Position numbers and translations under genes: made by a program
Assembly (NCBI RefSeq): GCF_002982115.1
Contig: NZ_CP019980.1
Coordinates: forward strand, 3,294,001-3,358,000
Direction: 5' to 3'
DNA: 64,000 nucleotides
Source of the DNA: Lysinibacillus sphaericus
Lineage (GTDB): Bacteria; Bacillota; Bacilli; Bacillales_A; Planococcaceae
Part shown: positions 18,464 to 27,587 of the stretch, piece after piece
How positions within the stretch are numbered: position 1 is the first letter of the stretch
Layout of the letters: every line of letters starts with the position of its first letter
Notes under the pieces: generated by a model
The model's database searches: none
The model's input: only the letters and a program-made list of their open reading frames with translations
What the model was told of the DNA's origin: nothing

Positions 18464-19322
18464 AGCTTCCTCTCCCTTTCATGTAATACATAATATCTTC
18501 CAATGATGCTGGGTCAATGATAACGGACTCCCCGAAAATATTTTTCACTGCGCTAATATTATCCGTTAATGCTTCAAAACCTGTAGATGCACGATGAATG
18601 TGTACAAAGGCTTGTTCTGTATCTCGATCCAGCAGATCCACTCTTCCTTTCACAATAGCATAGTTTTCTGTAACATCATGAATGGACTTATTAAACACTA
18701 ATTGTCCTTTTTGTATAAAAGCTATATAATCTGCAATTCGATTTAAGTCTGTGGTAATATGCGTGGAAAAGAAAATAGTACGATTCTCATCAATCATTAA
18801 CTCTTGTAAGAGATTCAACAGTTCTCGTCTAAAAATTGGATCTAAACCTGCAGTTGGCTCATCCATGAGTATTAGCTCGGCATGATGTGATAACGCTATC
18901 GCCAACGAAGCCTTCATTTGCATTCCTTTTGAGAAAGTTTTCACTGCTTTATTCATCGGTAATTCGAATTGTTCCACATATTGATAAAATAATGTATCAT
19001 CCCAGTTTTTATAAGCTGGTGCAACAATACGCTTGATATCTTTTAAGTTGAGCCCTTCAAAAAATACATTGCCATCATATACAAACCCAATGCGTTCCTT
19101 GATTGCCTTCTCATGGGTCTTGTAGTCTAAGCCAAAAACCTTCACTTCCCCTGCATCTGCCTTTAATAAATTCATCATCATCTTTATCGTTGTCGATTTA
19201 CCAGCCCCATTTGCCCCTATAAATCCTGTTACAAACCCTTGCTTTACTTGTAAATCAATATTTTTCACTGAAAAACCTTTAAAATGTTTTGTTACGTTTT
19301 TTAACTCAATTACATTTTCCAC
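18456..19322 (-). CDS. ABC transporter ATP-binding protein
   Basis: A 288-residue ATPase with Walker A GANGAGKST near residue 36, signature FSKGMQMK (a variant of LSGGQ), Walker B LILMDEPTAGLDP and switch His in FSTHI. The variant signature and a C-terminal extension of about 80 residues are usual in the CcmA/YhcG-like class that works with ABC-2 permeases. It is translated six bases after the GntR gene ends and overlaps the permease gene, so all are one operon. Confidence 0.92.
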   Translation of the reverse strand: MENVIELKNVTKHFKGFSVKNIDLQVKQGFVTGFIGANGAGKSTTIKMMMNLLKADAGEVKVFGLDYKTHEKAIKERIGFVYDGNVFFEGLNLKDIKRIVAPAYKNWDDTLFYQYVEQFELPMNKAVKTFSKGMQMKASLAIALSHHAELILMDEPTAGLDPIFRRELLNLLQELMIDENRTIFFSTHITTDLNRIADYIAFIQKGQLVFNKSIHDVTENYAIVKGRVDLLDRDTEQAFVHIHRASTGFEALTDNISAVKNIFGESVIIDPASLEDIMYYMKGRGSYV

Positions 19323-19327
19323 TTATC

Positions 19328-19699
19328 TCACTCCTCAGACAAAATATCCAATAATTGATGCAATTCATCGAGTGACAGGCCAATTTCTTTACTATTCGTT
19401 ATAACGGCACTCAACTGCTCCTCAATGACCTTCTGTTTTTTCTCTCTAATTACTTCAAGATTTTGCTCTGCGACAAAAGAACCCTTTCCAACAATAGAAT
19501 AGATAAAGCCTGCTTTCTCTAATTCCTCATAAGCACGTTTAGTCGTGATCACACTAATTTGTAAATCCTGTGCGAGTTTGCGCATCGAAGGTATGGCTGC
19601 ACCTTCTTGTAGCTCCCCAGCTAAAATAGACGATTTCATTTGATTTGTAATTTGTTCATAAATCGGCTCCTTTGAACTATTGGAAATAATTATTTGCAT
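19328..19699 (-). CDS. GntR-family repressor, YtrA type
   Basis: A 123-residue regulator: an N-terminal winged helix (PIYEQITNQMKSSILAGELQ, then PSMRKLAQDLQISVIT) and a short helical C-terminal dimerisation tail, the YtrA subfamily architecture. I place the start at 19699 (MQIIISNSS), behind a GAGGG box; a longer frame from 19771 would overlap the upstream gene. A 19-bp palindrome at 20065-20083 in front of the operon is a likely operator. It probably represses its own operon and the downstream ABC genes. Confidence 0.88.
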   Translation of the reverse strand: MQIIISNSSKEPIYEQITNQMKSSILAGELQEGAAIPSMRKLAQDLQISVITTKRAYEELEKAGFIYSIVGKGSFVAEQNLEVIREKKQKVIEEQLSAVITNSKEIGLSLDELHQLLDILSEE

Positions 19700-19700
19700 G

Positions 19701-20018
19701 CTAATCCCTCTTCTTCCTATTTTCAAAACCTCTTTGTATGATGTCATGTATTGCTTGAATGAGAATGGCAATCACGTGAACTGTTGTGACCAAATTAAAA
19801 AATGGAAAGGAATAAGGAGCAATCCATTTAGTGAAGAGCTTCAAATCGAGTATCCATCTTGCAATTCTGGCAAATAAGTTGCCACTATCGTTGATATTTG
19901 GCTCCAGTAAAGTGCCATCAATAGCGATAAAAATCAATTGAACAATCAAAAAGACACCAATGGTAAGCACCCATCGTTTTCCAAGTTGATTGTTATATAC
20001 TTTATCAGTTCCTATCAT
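19701..20018 (-). CDS. small membrane protein, possibly YfzA-like
   Basis: A 105-residue protein with two or three membrane segments (about 16-36 and 70-92). The text AIDGTLLEPN followed by TKWIAPYSFPFFNLVT recalls the small Bacillus YfzA-like family, which has no known job; I give that name with caution. It is the first gene of the operon and abuts the GntR gene with one base between, so it shares the operator at 20065-20083. It may be an accessory or sensor subunit for the ABC-2 exporter. Confidence 0.65.
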   Translation of the reverse strand: MIGTDKVYNNQLGKRWVLTIGVFLIVQLIFIAIDGTLLEPNINDSGNLFARIARWILDLKLFTKWIAPYSFPFFNLVTTVHVIAILIQAIHDIIQRGFENRKKRD

Positions 20019-20064
20019 TTAATCTCCTCTCTATAGCTCACTTAGCACTCCAAATTCATTATAA

Positions 20065-20112
20065 TGTATATATACTATATACACATTATATACAAAATTA
20101 AAATTTGTGCAA
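20065..20112 (-). promoter_or_regulatory. promoter and GntR/YtrA-type operator
   Basis: Read leftward: -35 TTGCAC (20107-20112), 16-base spacer, -10 TATAAT (20085-20090), then at 20065-20083 the palindrome TGTATATA-GTA-TATATACA. The palindrome covers the start point just below the -10 box, where a bound dimer would block transcription. It is the only strong dyad ahead of the operon that encodes the GntR protein. Confidence 0.65.
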
Positions 20113-20295
20113 CTTTTTCCAAAAAAATTCCCGTGGCTATTCTTCAAAGTTATGACCAAACCTATCAGTAGAATTAAAAAAAGACACGCACAAAGCAGGT
20201 TATGACCCTGTCTGTTCATGCCTTTGAATTTTTCGAAGCTTATCTAAAAAAAATTTTTTCAAATTTCTATTTTACTGTATCTCTTAATCTAAGCA

Positions 20296-20829
20296 TTATA
20301 CTTCATCTAAAAAAAAGGGTGTTATTCCTACTTCTCTTAAAACGTCATTATAGTTATTTTGAAACTCATTTGGATTAACACCTGATTCTAATAACACTTC
20401 TCTAAGTGTTATAAATAATTGCTTATCAACTGTTCTAAAAATATATTCAAAACGCTTTTCATTATCTAACCTAAGTAAATACCATACCAGACAATTGTAT
20501 AAAAGTGGGAACTCTCGTTTAATAGCTACTCTATTGTCAAGAAACGATTTAATGTATTTCTCAAAATGATACACCTTATCTTTATTGAAGTCTGGGTCTT
20601 TTTTTAGTTCTTTTATTGGTCTAAAGATATGGGCAGAACCCAAATACCAATTGCCTAGTCCTGCAGCAAAAACTAACAGTGAATACTTTCGTACTTCAAT
20701 ATCTGGATGCGAAAAATACAGGTAATAATTATCAAAATGATCTTTGCTCCAATTTTTAGTTATATCCAAATCTACCTCAATTCCTTCTAAAATACACTTA
20801 GCTTTAGTAACTACAGCATTCGTCATCAA
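20296..20829 (-). CDS. hypothetical protein, 177 residues
   Basis: I do not recognise this family. The protein looks soluble and mostly helical, rich in aromatic and charged residues (HFDNYYLYFSHPDIEVRKYS, VYHFEKYIKSFLDNR), without signal peptide or membrane segment. The pattern resembles HEAT-like or immunity-type helical proteins of Firmicutes, a guess from composition only. A strong AAAGGAGG box precedes the start, and two ATG codons are adjacent (20829 and 20826). It is lone, between the GntR operon and a VOC gene. Confidence 0.6.
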   Translation of the reverse strand: MMTNAVVTKAKCILEGIEVDLDITKNWSKDHFDNYYLYFSHPDIEVRKYSLLVFAAGLGNWYLGSAHIFRPIKELKKDPDFNKDKVYHFEKYIKSFLDNRVAIKREFPLLYNCLVWYLLRLDNEKRFEYIFRTVDKQLFITLREVLLESGVNPNEFQNNYNDVLREVGITPFFLDEV

Positions 20830-20866
20830 GTATTCCTCCTTTCGTGTAGCGTCATATAGCCCACCA

Positions 20867-21307
20867 TTACTTTTTGATTTCTTCAGCTAACTCCAAAATA
20901 ATGCCCTCTGGACCTCGTACGTAGCAAAGCTTATAGCGTTCTTCGTATTGCTGTATCTCACTAAAGATTTCCTTACCGTTCTTTTTTAGTTTGGCAACAA
21001 TCGCTTCAATATTTTCAACAGCAAATGCGATATGTCGGATTCCCAGCGTATTAGCACAGGGTTGCTGAAAATCCCCTTCAGCTAACGGCGAATAAAATTT
21101 TATTAGTTCTATCCAAGTCTGACCGTCCGGCATGCCCAATCCCACACACGCTACTTTTGCGTCAGAAAGTCCAGCTGCATATCCCATCAACTCCCCTGCC
21201 ATTTCCCATTCCCCTTTCACCTCAAGTCCAAAATCGAGAAAAAACGCTTTAGCGGCAGAGAGGTCATTGACAATTATCCCTATATGATCCATTCTTTTAA
21301 TCTTCAA
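20867..21307 (-). CDS. VOC-family (glyoxalase-like) protein
   Basis: A 146-residue protein with the paired beta-alpha-beta-beta-beta units of the vicinal-oxygen-chelate fold: DHIGIIVNDLSAAKAFFLDFGL at the start, and in the second half IRHIAFAVENIEAIVAKL then GPEGIILELAE. Candidate metal ligands are His7, Glu near TWIELIKF, His in RHIAF and Glu in LELAE. This class includes glyoxalase I, methylmalonyl-CoA epimerase and dioxygenases; the actual substrate is not clear. Confidence 0.82.
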   Translation of the reverse strand: MKIKRMDHIGIIVNDLSAAKAFFLDFGLEVKGEWEMAGELMGYAAGLSDAKVACVGLGMPDGQTWIELIKFYSPLAEGDFQQPCANTLGIRHIAFAVENIEAIVAKLKKNGKEIFSEIQQYEERYKLCYVRGPEGIILELAEEIKK

Positions 21308-21418
21308 TTTTTATCCCTCCTATATTCCCTTATTTTACTAGTATGTACAATGCAACTGCTAATAATAGCCTACCAGCATTGCCAGTAAAAATTTTATTTT
21401 ATGTGCATTTATAAAAAG

Positions 21419-21502
21419 CAAAGAAGTGTCGGAGCGCTACAGCCCCAACACTTCTTTGTTAGTACATCGTCAAATATTCATCGCGTTCCCAGTCATGGAC
21501 GC
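21419..21502 (-). pseudogene. duplicated 3' end of glnA plus its terminator
   Basis: These 84 bases repeat 22461-22544 with only five mismatches. The copy contains the glnA terminator hairpin and the last 14-15 codons including the stop, and breaks off exactly where coding similarity ends. The HAD gene lies between the copies. This is a direct repeat flanking about one kilobase, the same architecture as the larger ribU-flanked island, though more diverged. Confidence 0.85.
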
Positions 21503-21551
21503 ATTAGGGGTTTTCTGTCCCTATTAAATATGGAAAATCCCCAAATGTATG

Positions 21552-22217
21552 CTAAAAATCCAATTTTTTTAAAATCTCAGGAAGTTTTAAATAATCATCA
21601 ATTATTGCATCTGCTTCTATATCAGTCCATTGATTATCTCTTTTCCAAATCCCCTTCATTCCAACGTTTTGAGCAGCTTTCACATCATTTTCTGGATGGT
21701 CACCAATAAATACACTTTCTGAAGGTTCTACGTTTAATTTTTCTAATGCATTTATAAAGATTTGAGGATTAGGTTTCTTCATTCCTTCCCATTCAGATAC
21801 TAATATAACGTCAAAATATTGATCAATGTTCAAAGCTTTAATGTTTTCCATTTGGAACTGACCGTACCCATTTGTAATCATGCCTAAAGCGATTTTATTA
21901 TTTTTCAGCTCCTCCAACATTTCATGAATATGAGGAAATCCTACACAATGATGTTTGAATTCTTTTAAATAATCTTTGAGAAGTTCTTCGCAAGTTACTG
22001 AAGATATATTAAATTCATCAATCAGTTGTTGGTATACTTTATCCTTCCAAACATATCCACGATTGTCTAATTCAATAAATCGTGAAATATATTGCTCTTT
22101 TGAAATATGAGAAAGTAAGTCAAATAATCTTTCATATTGCTGGTTTATAAAAAGCTCAATCGATTTATCACGATTCAATAAAGTTCCATCTAAATCAAAT
22201 AATACAGCTTTAAACAT
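21552..22217 (-). CDS. HAD-superfamily hydrolase
   Basis: A 221-residue phosphatase-like protein. Motif I is FDLDGTLLNRD (residues 7-17, nucleophile Asp8 or Asp9 region), motif II ITNGYG, motif III Lys in GMKKPNPQIF, and motif IV GDHPENDV. The helical cap between motifs I and II makes it subfamily IA, similar to YjjG/YsnE-like phosphatases. It has no operon partner. It lies between the glnA gene and the extra copy of the glnA 3' end, so it probably entered this site as cargo. Confidence 0.88.
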   Translation of the reverse strand: MFKAVLFDLDGTLLNRDKSIELFINQQYERLFDLLSHISKEQYISRFIELDNRGYVWKDKVYQQLIDEFNISSVTCEELLKDYLKEFKHHCVGFPHIHEMLEELKNNKIALGMITNGYGQFQMENIKALNIDQYFDVILVSEWEGMKKPNPQIFINALEKLNVEPSESVFIGDHPENDVKAAQNVGMKGIWKRDNQWTDIEADAIIDDYLKLPEILKKLDF

Positions 22218-22460
22218 TTTAGAATTCCTCCACAGGGAAATTTTTACTCAACATTAATATTACCAAAATAATCCACTTTATAATATAAACATTTCCCAAA
22301 GCAGGATTAGAGGATACTTTTCTCTTAACATTATAAATTTCAAATGAACAACAATAAGTAATTGTTTTTTAGTTCTAAAAGAATAACTACTATTATTAAG
22401 TGAAATGGAAACCATTTTTAGAAACCATAACAGCAAAACAAACCCATGTGGGCAAAAAAA

Positions 22461-22500
22461 CAAAGAAGTGTTGGAGCCTTACAGCCCCAACACTTCTTTG
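22461..22500 (-). terminator. terminator of glnA
   Basis: CAAAGAAGTGTTGG pairs with CCAACACTTCTTTG around a 12-base loop; the A-run at 22454-22460 gives the U-tract leftward. A near copy lies at 21419-21458. Confidence 0.88.
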
Positions 22501-23835
22501 TTAGTACATCGTCAAATATTCATCACGTTCCCAGTCGTGGACGCGTGTGCGGTATTTGTTCCATTCAATTTCTTTCGCTGCGGTGAACTTTTCAAAAATA
22601 TGAATGCCTAGTGCGTCACGAACGGTATGGTCCATTTCTAGTTCTATCAGTGCATATTCTAATGAAGATGGTAAACTATCGATGCCATTCATTTCACGTT
22701 CTACACGATTCATTTTATAAATATTTCGGTCCACAGCGTCTGGCGGTGTTAAGCCTTTGCGAATCCCATCGAGCCCAGAGGCTAAAATAACTGCCATTGC
22801 TAAGTATGGGTTGGCTGCTGGATCAACAGAACGCAATTCAATACGTGTGGAAAGTCCTCGCGCCGCAGGGATACGAATAAGCGGTGAGCGATTTTGTGCT
22901 GACCAAGCTACGTAACATGGCGCCTCATAGCCAGGCACTAAACGTTTGTAGGAATTGACTAATGGATTCGTTACTGCTGTAAAGCCGTGCACATGCTTCA
23001 TAATCCCTGCCATAAAACTACGTGCCGTTTGACTTAATTGCAATTCTGCATGTTCATCATAGAAGGCATTATTTTCTCCTTCAAATAATGACAGATTAAA
23101 GTGCATTCCTGAACCATTCACTCCAAATAAAGGTTTCGGCATAAAAGTTGCATGTAAGCCGTGTTGAGCTGCTACCGTTTTAACAACTAGTTTAAACGTT
23201 TGAATGTTATCACATGCTTCAATGGCACTGGCATATTTAAAGTCAATTTCATGCTGACCCGGTGCCACTTCATGATGGGACGCTTCAATTTCAAAACCCA
23301 TGCCCTCTAGCTCCAGCACAATATCCCGTCGACAGTTTTCACCTAAATCCGTCGGCGCTAAATCGAAATACCCACCGCTATCATTTAATTCCAGTGTTGG
23401 ATGGCCTTTTTCATCTAGTTTAAATAAGAAAAATTCCGGTTCTGGTCCTAGGTTAAACGAAGTAAAGCCCAATTCTTCCATTTCTTTTAAGACGCGCTTC
23501 AAGTTAGAGCGTGGATCGCCCTCAAATGCTGTACCGTCTGGCCGTGCAATATCACATATAAAGCGTGCTACCTTGCCTCTTTCAGCCGTCCACGGGAAGA
23601 TTACGAATGTATCAAGATCCGGGCGTAAATACATATCGGATTCCTCAATACGAACAAATCCTTCAATCGAGGAACCATCAAACATCACTTTATTGTCTAA
23701 TGCCTTAGCTAACTGACTAACTGGTATTTCTACATTCTTGATTGAGCCCAATATATCAGTAAATTGTAGGCGAATAAATTTCACATTTTCCTCTTTCACC
23801 ATGCGGATAATATCATCTCTAGTATGATGTTTCAT
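22501..23835 (-). CDS. glnA: glutamine synthetase type I
   Basis: A 444-residue GSI-alpha enzyme that makes glutamine from glutamate, ammonia and ATP as a dodecamer. The beta-Grasp domain comes first, then catalytic blocks [27 protein letters not shown], and the flap [17 protein letters not shown] with RSPLIRIP and the [14 protein letters not shown] block. Arg62 (GFVRIEESD) is the residue known in Bacillus to confer feedback inhibition. The adenylylation loop tyrosine of GSI-beta is absent. No glnR precedes it, unlike in B. subtilis, but two perfect GlnR/TnrA boxes do (23853 and 23928). Confidence 0.96.
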   Translation of the reverse strand: MKHHTRDDIIRMVKEENVKFIRLQFTDILGSIKNVEIPVSQLAKALDNKVMFDGSSIEGFVRIEESDMYLRPDLDTFVIFPWTAERGKVARFICDIARPDGTAFEGDPRSNLKRVLKEMEELGFTSFNLGPEPEFFLFKLDEKGHPTLELNDSGGYFDLAPTDLGENCRRDIVLELEGMGFEIEASHHEVAPGQHEIDFKYASAIEACDNIQTFKLVVKTVAAQHGLHATFMPKPLFGVNGSGMHFNLSLFEGENNAFYDEHAELQLSQTARSFMAGIMKHVHGFTAVTNPLVNSYKRLVPGYEAPCYVAWSAQNRSPLIRIPAARGLSTRIELRSVDPAANPYLAMAVILASGLDGIRKGLTPPDAVDRNIYKMNRVEREMNGIDSLPSSLEYALIELEMDHTVRDALGIHIFEKFTAAKEIEWNKYRTRVHDWERDEYLTMY

Positions 23836-23852
23836 TTTTCACCACTCCAATT

Positions 23853-23869
23853 TGTCATTTTTCTTAACA
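23853..23869 (-). promoter_or_regulatory. GlnR/TnrA box, glnA-proximal
   Basis: TGTCA-N7-TAACA, a perfect match to the TGTNA-N7-TNACA consensus. It lies about 20 bases upstream of the glnA start codon, so a protein bound here would block elongation or initiation. Confidence 0.75.
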
Positions 23870-23927
23870 TCCGTTTTTTAGAACTGCTTTTAAATTACAC
23901 TAAAACAACTAGTGAGCGCAATGGGCA

Positions 23928-23944
23928 TGTAAGGTTTTATTACA
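23928..23944 (-). promoter_or_regulatory. GlnR/TnrA box, glnA-distal
   Basis: TGTAA-N7-TTACA, again a perfect consensus match, centred 75 bp from the proximal box (seven helical turns). A TTGCGC/TGTAAT promoter candidate with a 16-base spacer lies between the two boxes. Paired boxes are also found ahead of glnRA in Bacillus. Confidence 0.78.
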
Positions 23945-24830
23945 TAGAATTTTTAGAATATTCTTATCTTCTTTTTAGATGTATAGAAGCCTACTTGTTG
24001 CCCTTTCATTGTCCACCCTAAATAAAAGGCTAGTGAAATAGTCTATAAGTATCAATATCTGAGCAAAAAATAAAACTTAAATATTAATTAAAATATATTT
24101 TATATAGAACATTAGTCTTGCTTTTTTTATATTTTACTGGTACATTAAAAGCGAATTTATTTTTATAGAGTTTATTGGATACTTTGAACTATTCAATAAA
24201 TGGATATTTACCATTGTCTATTAAAGTAATTGTATAATTCGAAAGTACCTTTTATAATTATGACGTTGGTGGATAAAGACCTTTAATTCCATCTAGTTCT
24301 ATACTCCCTTTAAACGGTCTTAAACTACCAAGTTAAAGCCCAACTTCGCAAGCTCCAAGTAAAAGATTAGTCATCGCCAAAATTTCCTTAACAATGCATG
24401 GTCACCAACTAAAATACATAGACTTCCTAGTATTTTTCACTGCTATAGGTGTGACATGTACTACGAGGGTGATAACAGCAATATTTAAAACTATACGTTG
24501 CGAGTAAACTCGTTCTCTACTTGTGAATACACACTACCGTTAAATAACGAACTTGTTTCAAACATTACGGATTGTGATTAAATCGTTAGCTACATAATCT
24601 AGCGTTTAGAAGGTTACACAGAGCCTAACAAGGTATATTTATGACGATAATGACAGCTTTTGTATGAAAAGAAACATTTTTTATGCGCTAAAAGCCTTTC
24701 CCTTAATGGATTCAGGCACTTCCATTTATTATTTTCTCACTATAATGGCGATGACCTATTTTATTTGCTTACATTTTTTACTGAAATGCTAGCGAAAATG
24801 TAATTGTTATTTCAAGTACAAGATAGGTGA
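23945..24830. other. long intergenic region, no gene recognised
   Basis: Nearly 900 bases between divergent glnA and the ATPase-MCP-STAS operon with no credible ORF on either strand and no rRNA- or tRNA-like sequence. It is AT-rich with scattered GC-richer patches around 24290-24450. An RNA gene or decayed gene cannot be excluded by eye. Confidence 0.4.
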
Positions 24831-24836
24831 TTGGTA

Positions 24837-25259
24837 TTGGAATTTACACTGCGAGTTCAAGCGAATATGCAAGCAGTTCATTTTATAGATAAGACAATGG
24901 AAAATTATACAACGCTTTATAATGTACCTTTTAGTAGAGAATTACGTTTTGTCTTACACGAATTAGTTATTAATGCAGTTGAAGCAACGGAAAAATCATT
25001 ACATCCCCTCTCCCACAACACAATTCAAGTGCAAGTAACACACAACGACGAGGAAATTAAGTTAACCGTTATCGATGAAGCACAAGGAATTACCGAAAAT
25101 AATTTGGAAAAGGCTTTGCAATTTGATCTTAACGAACATAATTATACAGATCGAGGTCGCGGGTTATTTTTTGTCAAACAAATGGTGGATTCTATTTGGT
25201 TCAAACATATATCGAAAACAAAATTTTTAGTCGGTGTTTCTAAGAAAATTCATGGATAG
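24837..25259 (+). CDS. GHKL ATPase, RsbW/SpoIIAB-like serine kinase
   Basis: A small HATPase_c protein of about 140 residues. The N box is LHELVINAVEATEKS, G1 is VIDEAQGI (the D of DxGxG kept) and G2 is GRGLFFVKQMVD. This is the anti-sigma-factor kinase fold, with no dimerisation histidine. I start at TTG 24837, six bases after AGGTGA; TTG 24831 abuts the box. It precedes a chemoreceptor and ends 28 bases before it, with a STAS protein at the operon end. It is therefore the likely kinase of a partner-switching pair. Confidence 0.82.
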   Translation: MEFTLRVQANMQAVHFIDKTMENYTTLYNVPFSRELRFVLHELVINAVEATEKSLHPLSHNTIQVQVTHNDEEIKLTVIDEAQGITENNLEKALQFDLNEHNYTDRGRGLFFVKQMVDSIWFKHISKTKFLVGVSKKIHG

Positions 25260-25287
25260 GTACATCTGAGATTAGGAGGGACTTTTT

Positions 25288-26982
25288 ATGAAATGGACAA
25301 TCCGCAAAAAAATCAACTTACTACTCATTACTTGCATTTTACTTATGATTACGGTAATAACGATTGTTGATTATACCGATGCTAAAAATAATCTTTTAGA
25401 GGCCGTCAATACGAAACTACTATCGGATATCCAATTAGGTTATGAATATTTAGATGCTAAAATCCCTGGGGATTGGAACATCCAAGACAATGAATTGTAT
25501 AAAGGGGATGTTAAGATTGTTGGTAACTTTGATATTGTCGACAAACTAGGAGATCTCACAGATGGAAATGCCGTCACGATTTTCCAATTTGATACTCGAG
25601 TTAGTACAAATATAGTGGAGAATGGCAACAGACCAATCAATACAAAAGCTCCTAAGGAGATAATCGCTGCCGTGTTAGAGCAAAAAGAGCGCTATACTGG
25701 TTCAGCCGATGTGTTGGGAAGTATGTATGAAGTCTCCACCGACCCTATTTTAAACAAACAAGGGGAGGTTATTGGGATGTGGGCAACAGGCATACCGCTA
25801 GAGACCTATAACAATACCGCTATGGAAAGCGTTATTAAAAATGTTGTCGTTTTATTAATTGTTTCCATCTTAATGTTTGTCATCATCAGTTGGTTTCTAC
25901 AACGCCAAATTATTGCGCCCATCAATCAATTAAGCGCCAATGCCAAAGAACTAGCAGATTTAAATTTAAATGTGAAAATATTAAATCCTAAAGGACAAGA
26001 TGAAATTGCTAATTTAGCACAAGCTTTCAATGCGATGAAGACCCGTATAACCGAAACAATCAACGTTGTCGCCAATAGCGCCAATCAAATCGCTAGTTCT
26101 TCGCTAGTTTTAGCAGAATCTTCTCGCCAAACTAGCGAAGCCGCAAACCAAGTGGCATTAACAATGAATGATATTGCAAGCGGCACTAGCACGCAATCCG
26201 ATCAGGCGGAGCATATTGTGAAAATGATGCAAAAAACGAATGATGAAGTAGCCAATAGCTTACAAAAGGCAGAAGCTACTTTAGAGAGAGCCATTCAATC
26301 GACCCACATCGCACGAAAAGGCGAGGATGCGATTAACGAAGCCATAAAACATTTAAACTCTGTCACGCAAACCGTTTCCTACGCTACCGATTCTATTCAA
26401 AAACTAGGCAAACGTTCCGAAGAAATCGGCGGTATTATAACTGTTATTACAGGGATTGCGGAACAAACAAATTTATTGGCATTAAACGCCGCTATCGAAG
26501 CAGCTCGAGCGGGTGAGCAAGGAAAAGGCTTCGCCGTAGTAGCTTCCGAAGTACGCCAGCTAGCCGAACAATCAAGTTTAGCTTCTGGGCAAATTACGAG
26601 TTTAATTAAAGATATACAAGCCGAAACCGCTGTAACCGTTCGGACAATGGAAAGTAATTTACTCGCTGTCGAAGAGCAGGTACACATCATTAGTAAAGGA
26701 GGCAATGCTTTACAAGAGATTGTCGAACAAGTTGTGGAAACAGAGCAAGGTGTGAAGGAAATGAAATCAGCATTCACCCATGTCAATGACAATTCATTAG
26801 ATGTCCAACAAGCTATACATGATATCTCACGTATCATTGAAGATTCTGCAGCAGCGACCGAAGAAATTGCAGCAACTTCCGAAGAACAGCACGCAACCGT
26901 TGCGGAAATCTCACAAAACTCAGAGGAATTAGCCGAAATTTCGACTAACTTACAAAACGAAGTAAATAAATTTACAATCTAA
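25288..26982 (+). CDS. methyl-accepting chemotaxis protein
   Basis: A 564-residue receptor. Helix 1 is at about 10-30; a periplasmic-type sensor of about 150 residues (single-Cache-like, ending in [21 protein letters not shown]) precedes helix 2 (about 183-204); HAMP follows ([15 protein letters not shown]). The long cytoplasmic coiled coil contains the hairpin tip [28 protein letters not shown] typical of the signalling domain. A GGAGGG box precedes the ATG. It sits between a GHKL ATPase and a STAS gene, not in a che operon, so it may feed a partner-switch instead of, or besides, CheA. Confidence 0.93.
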   Translation: MKWTIRKKINLLLITCILLMITVITIVDYTDAKNNLLEAVNTKLLSDIQLGYEYLDAKIPGDWNIQDNELYKGDVKIVGNFDIVDKLGDLTDGNAVTIFQFDTRVSTNIVENGNRPINTKAPKEIIAAVLEQKERYTGSADVLGSMYEVSTDPILNKQGEVIGMWATGIPLETYNNTAMESVIKNVVVLLIVSILMFVIISWFLQRQIIAPINQLSANAKELADLNLNVKILNPKGQDEIANLAQAFNAMKTRITETINVVANSANQIASSSLVLAESSRQTSEAANQVALTMNDIASGTSTQSDQAEHIVKMMQKTNDEVANSLQKAEATLERAIQSTHIARKGEDAINEAIKHLNSVTQTVSYATDSIQKLGKRSEEIGGIITVITGIAEQTNLLALNAAIEAARAGEQGKGFAVVASEVRQLAEQSSLASGQITSLIKDIQAETAVTVRTMESNLLAVEEQVHIISKGGNALQEIVEQVVETEQGVKEMKSAFTHVNDNSLDVQQAIHDISRIIEDSAAATEEIAATSEEQHATVAEISQNSEELAEISTNLQNEVNKFTI

Positions 26983-27009
26983 CTTTAAACATATAAGGAG
27001 GCGTAATTT

Positions 27010-27396
27010 ATGAATCAGAAAAATATGATTAATATTGATACTAAGGCTGATTATATTTTAATCGCCTTTACTGGTAAATTAGAATATGGATTGATTGGGG
27101 ATTTAAAAGAGGAGCTTCACGCGATTAGTTTTGACACAAAACACGGCTATATTATCGATATGCAAAAGGTGACGAATATTGATAGTACTGGTTTTGGTAT
27201 GATTATCAATTTTGCAAAGAAAGTCACAACGCTCGATAAGAAAATAGCGATTATTGTGACAGATGATTTTATTCGTAAATTATTTGCCATCTCACAATGC
27301 GATAAAGTTTTCCCTATTGCCAAAAGTGAACTCCAAGCGAAGCAGTACATTAAAGAAGAAAAATGGTTAGGCGAACTCGCACTAAGTGAATATTAA
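27010..27396 (+). CDS. STAS-domain anti-sigma-factor antagonist
   Basis: A 128-residue SpoIIAA/RsbV-like protein. The phosphorylatable serine is in IDSTGFGMIINF near residue 59, in the family motif D-S-[ST]-G. Dephosphorylated, such proteins bind the kinase partner and release its other client. The partner is probably the GHKL ATPase two genes upstream. No PP2C phosphatase or sigma factor is adjacent. AAGGAGG at 26996-27002 precedes the ATG; a terminator follows at 27463-27492. Confidence 0.85.
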   Translation: MNQKNMINIDTKADYILIAFTGKLEYGLIGDLKEELHAISFDTKHGYIIDMQKVTNIDSTGFGMIINFAKKVTTLDKKIAIIVTDDFIRKLFAISQCDKVFPIAKSELQAKQYIKEEKWLGELALSEY

Positions 27397-27398
27397 AT

Positions 27399-27423
27399 GG
27401 TGACAGGCACGCAAACAATTCTG
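27399..27423. repeat. dispersed GTGCCTGGCACC-type repeat, copy 2
   Basis: The complement of this stretch matches 1428-1452 at 23 of 25 positions. It lies three bases after the STAS stop codon, in the opposite orientation to transcription. Confidence 0.6.
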
Positions 27424-27462
27424 ACAATAGTTTTAATAGCGGAGCAACATACATGATTAGCG

Positions 27463-27492
27463 GAGCAGACATATATTTGTCTGCTCTTTTTT
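27463..27492 (+). terminator. terminator of the ATPase-MCP-STAS operon
   Basis: GAGCAGACA (27463-27471) pairs with TGTCTGCTC (27478-27486), followed by TTTTTT. Confidence 0.85.
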
Positions 27493-27587
27493 GTCTAAGG
27501 CTATAGAGAAATGAGTTAAATGCACACACAGGCAAAAAAAGATAAATTAAATAAACTAGTAGAAAAATGTATTAGGAGGTACAGTCT

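Noticed and set aside
20031..20219. 62-codon minus-strand ORF upstream of the GntR operon
   Set aside because: It would run through the promoter and operator at 20065-20112 and has no good ribosome site.
23300..23716. 138-codon plus-strand ORF
   Set aside because: It lies wholly antisense in glnA, is serine/arginine-rich as shadow frames are, and has no ribosome site.
26397..26837. 146-codon minus-strand ORF
   Set aside because: Antisense to the conserved signalling domain of the chemoreceptor; Cys/Ser-rich translation and no family likeness.
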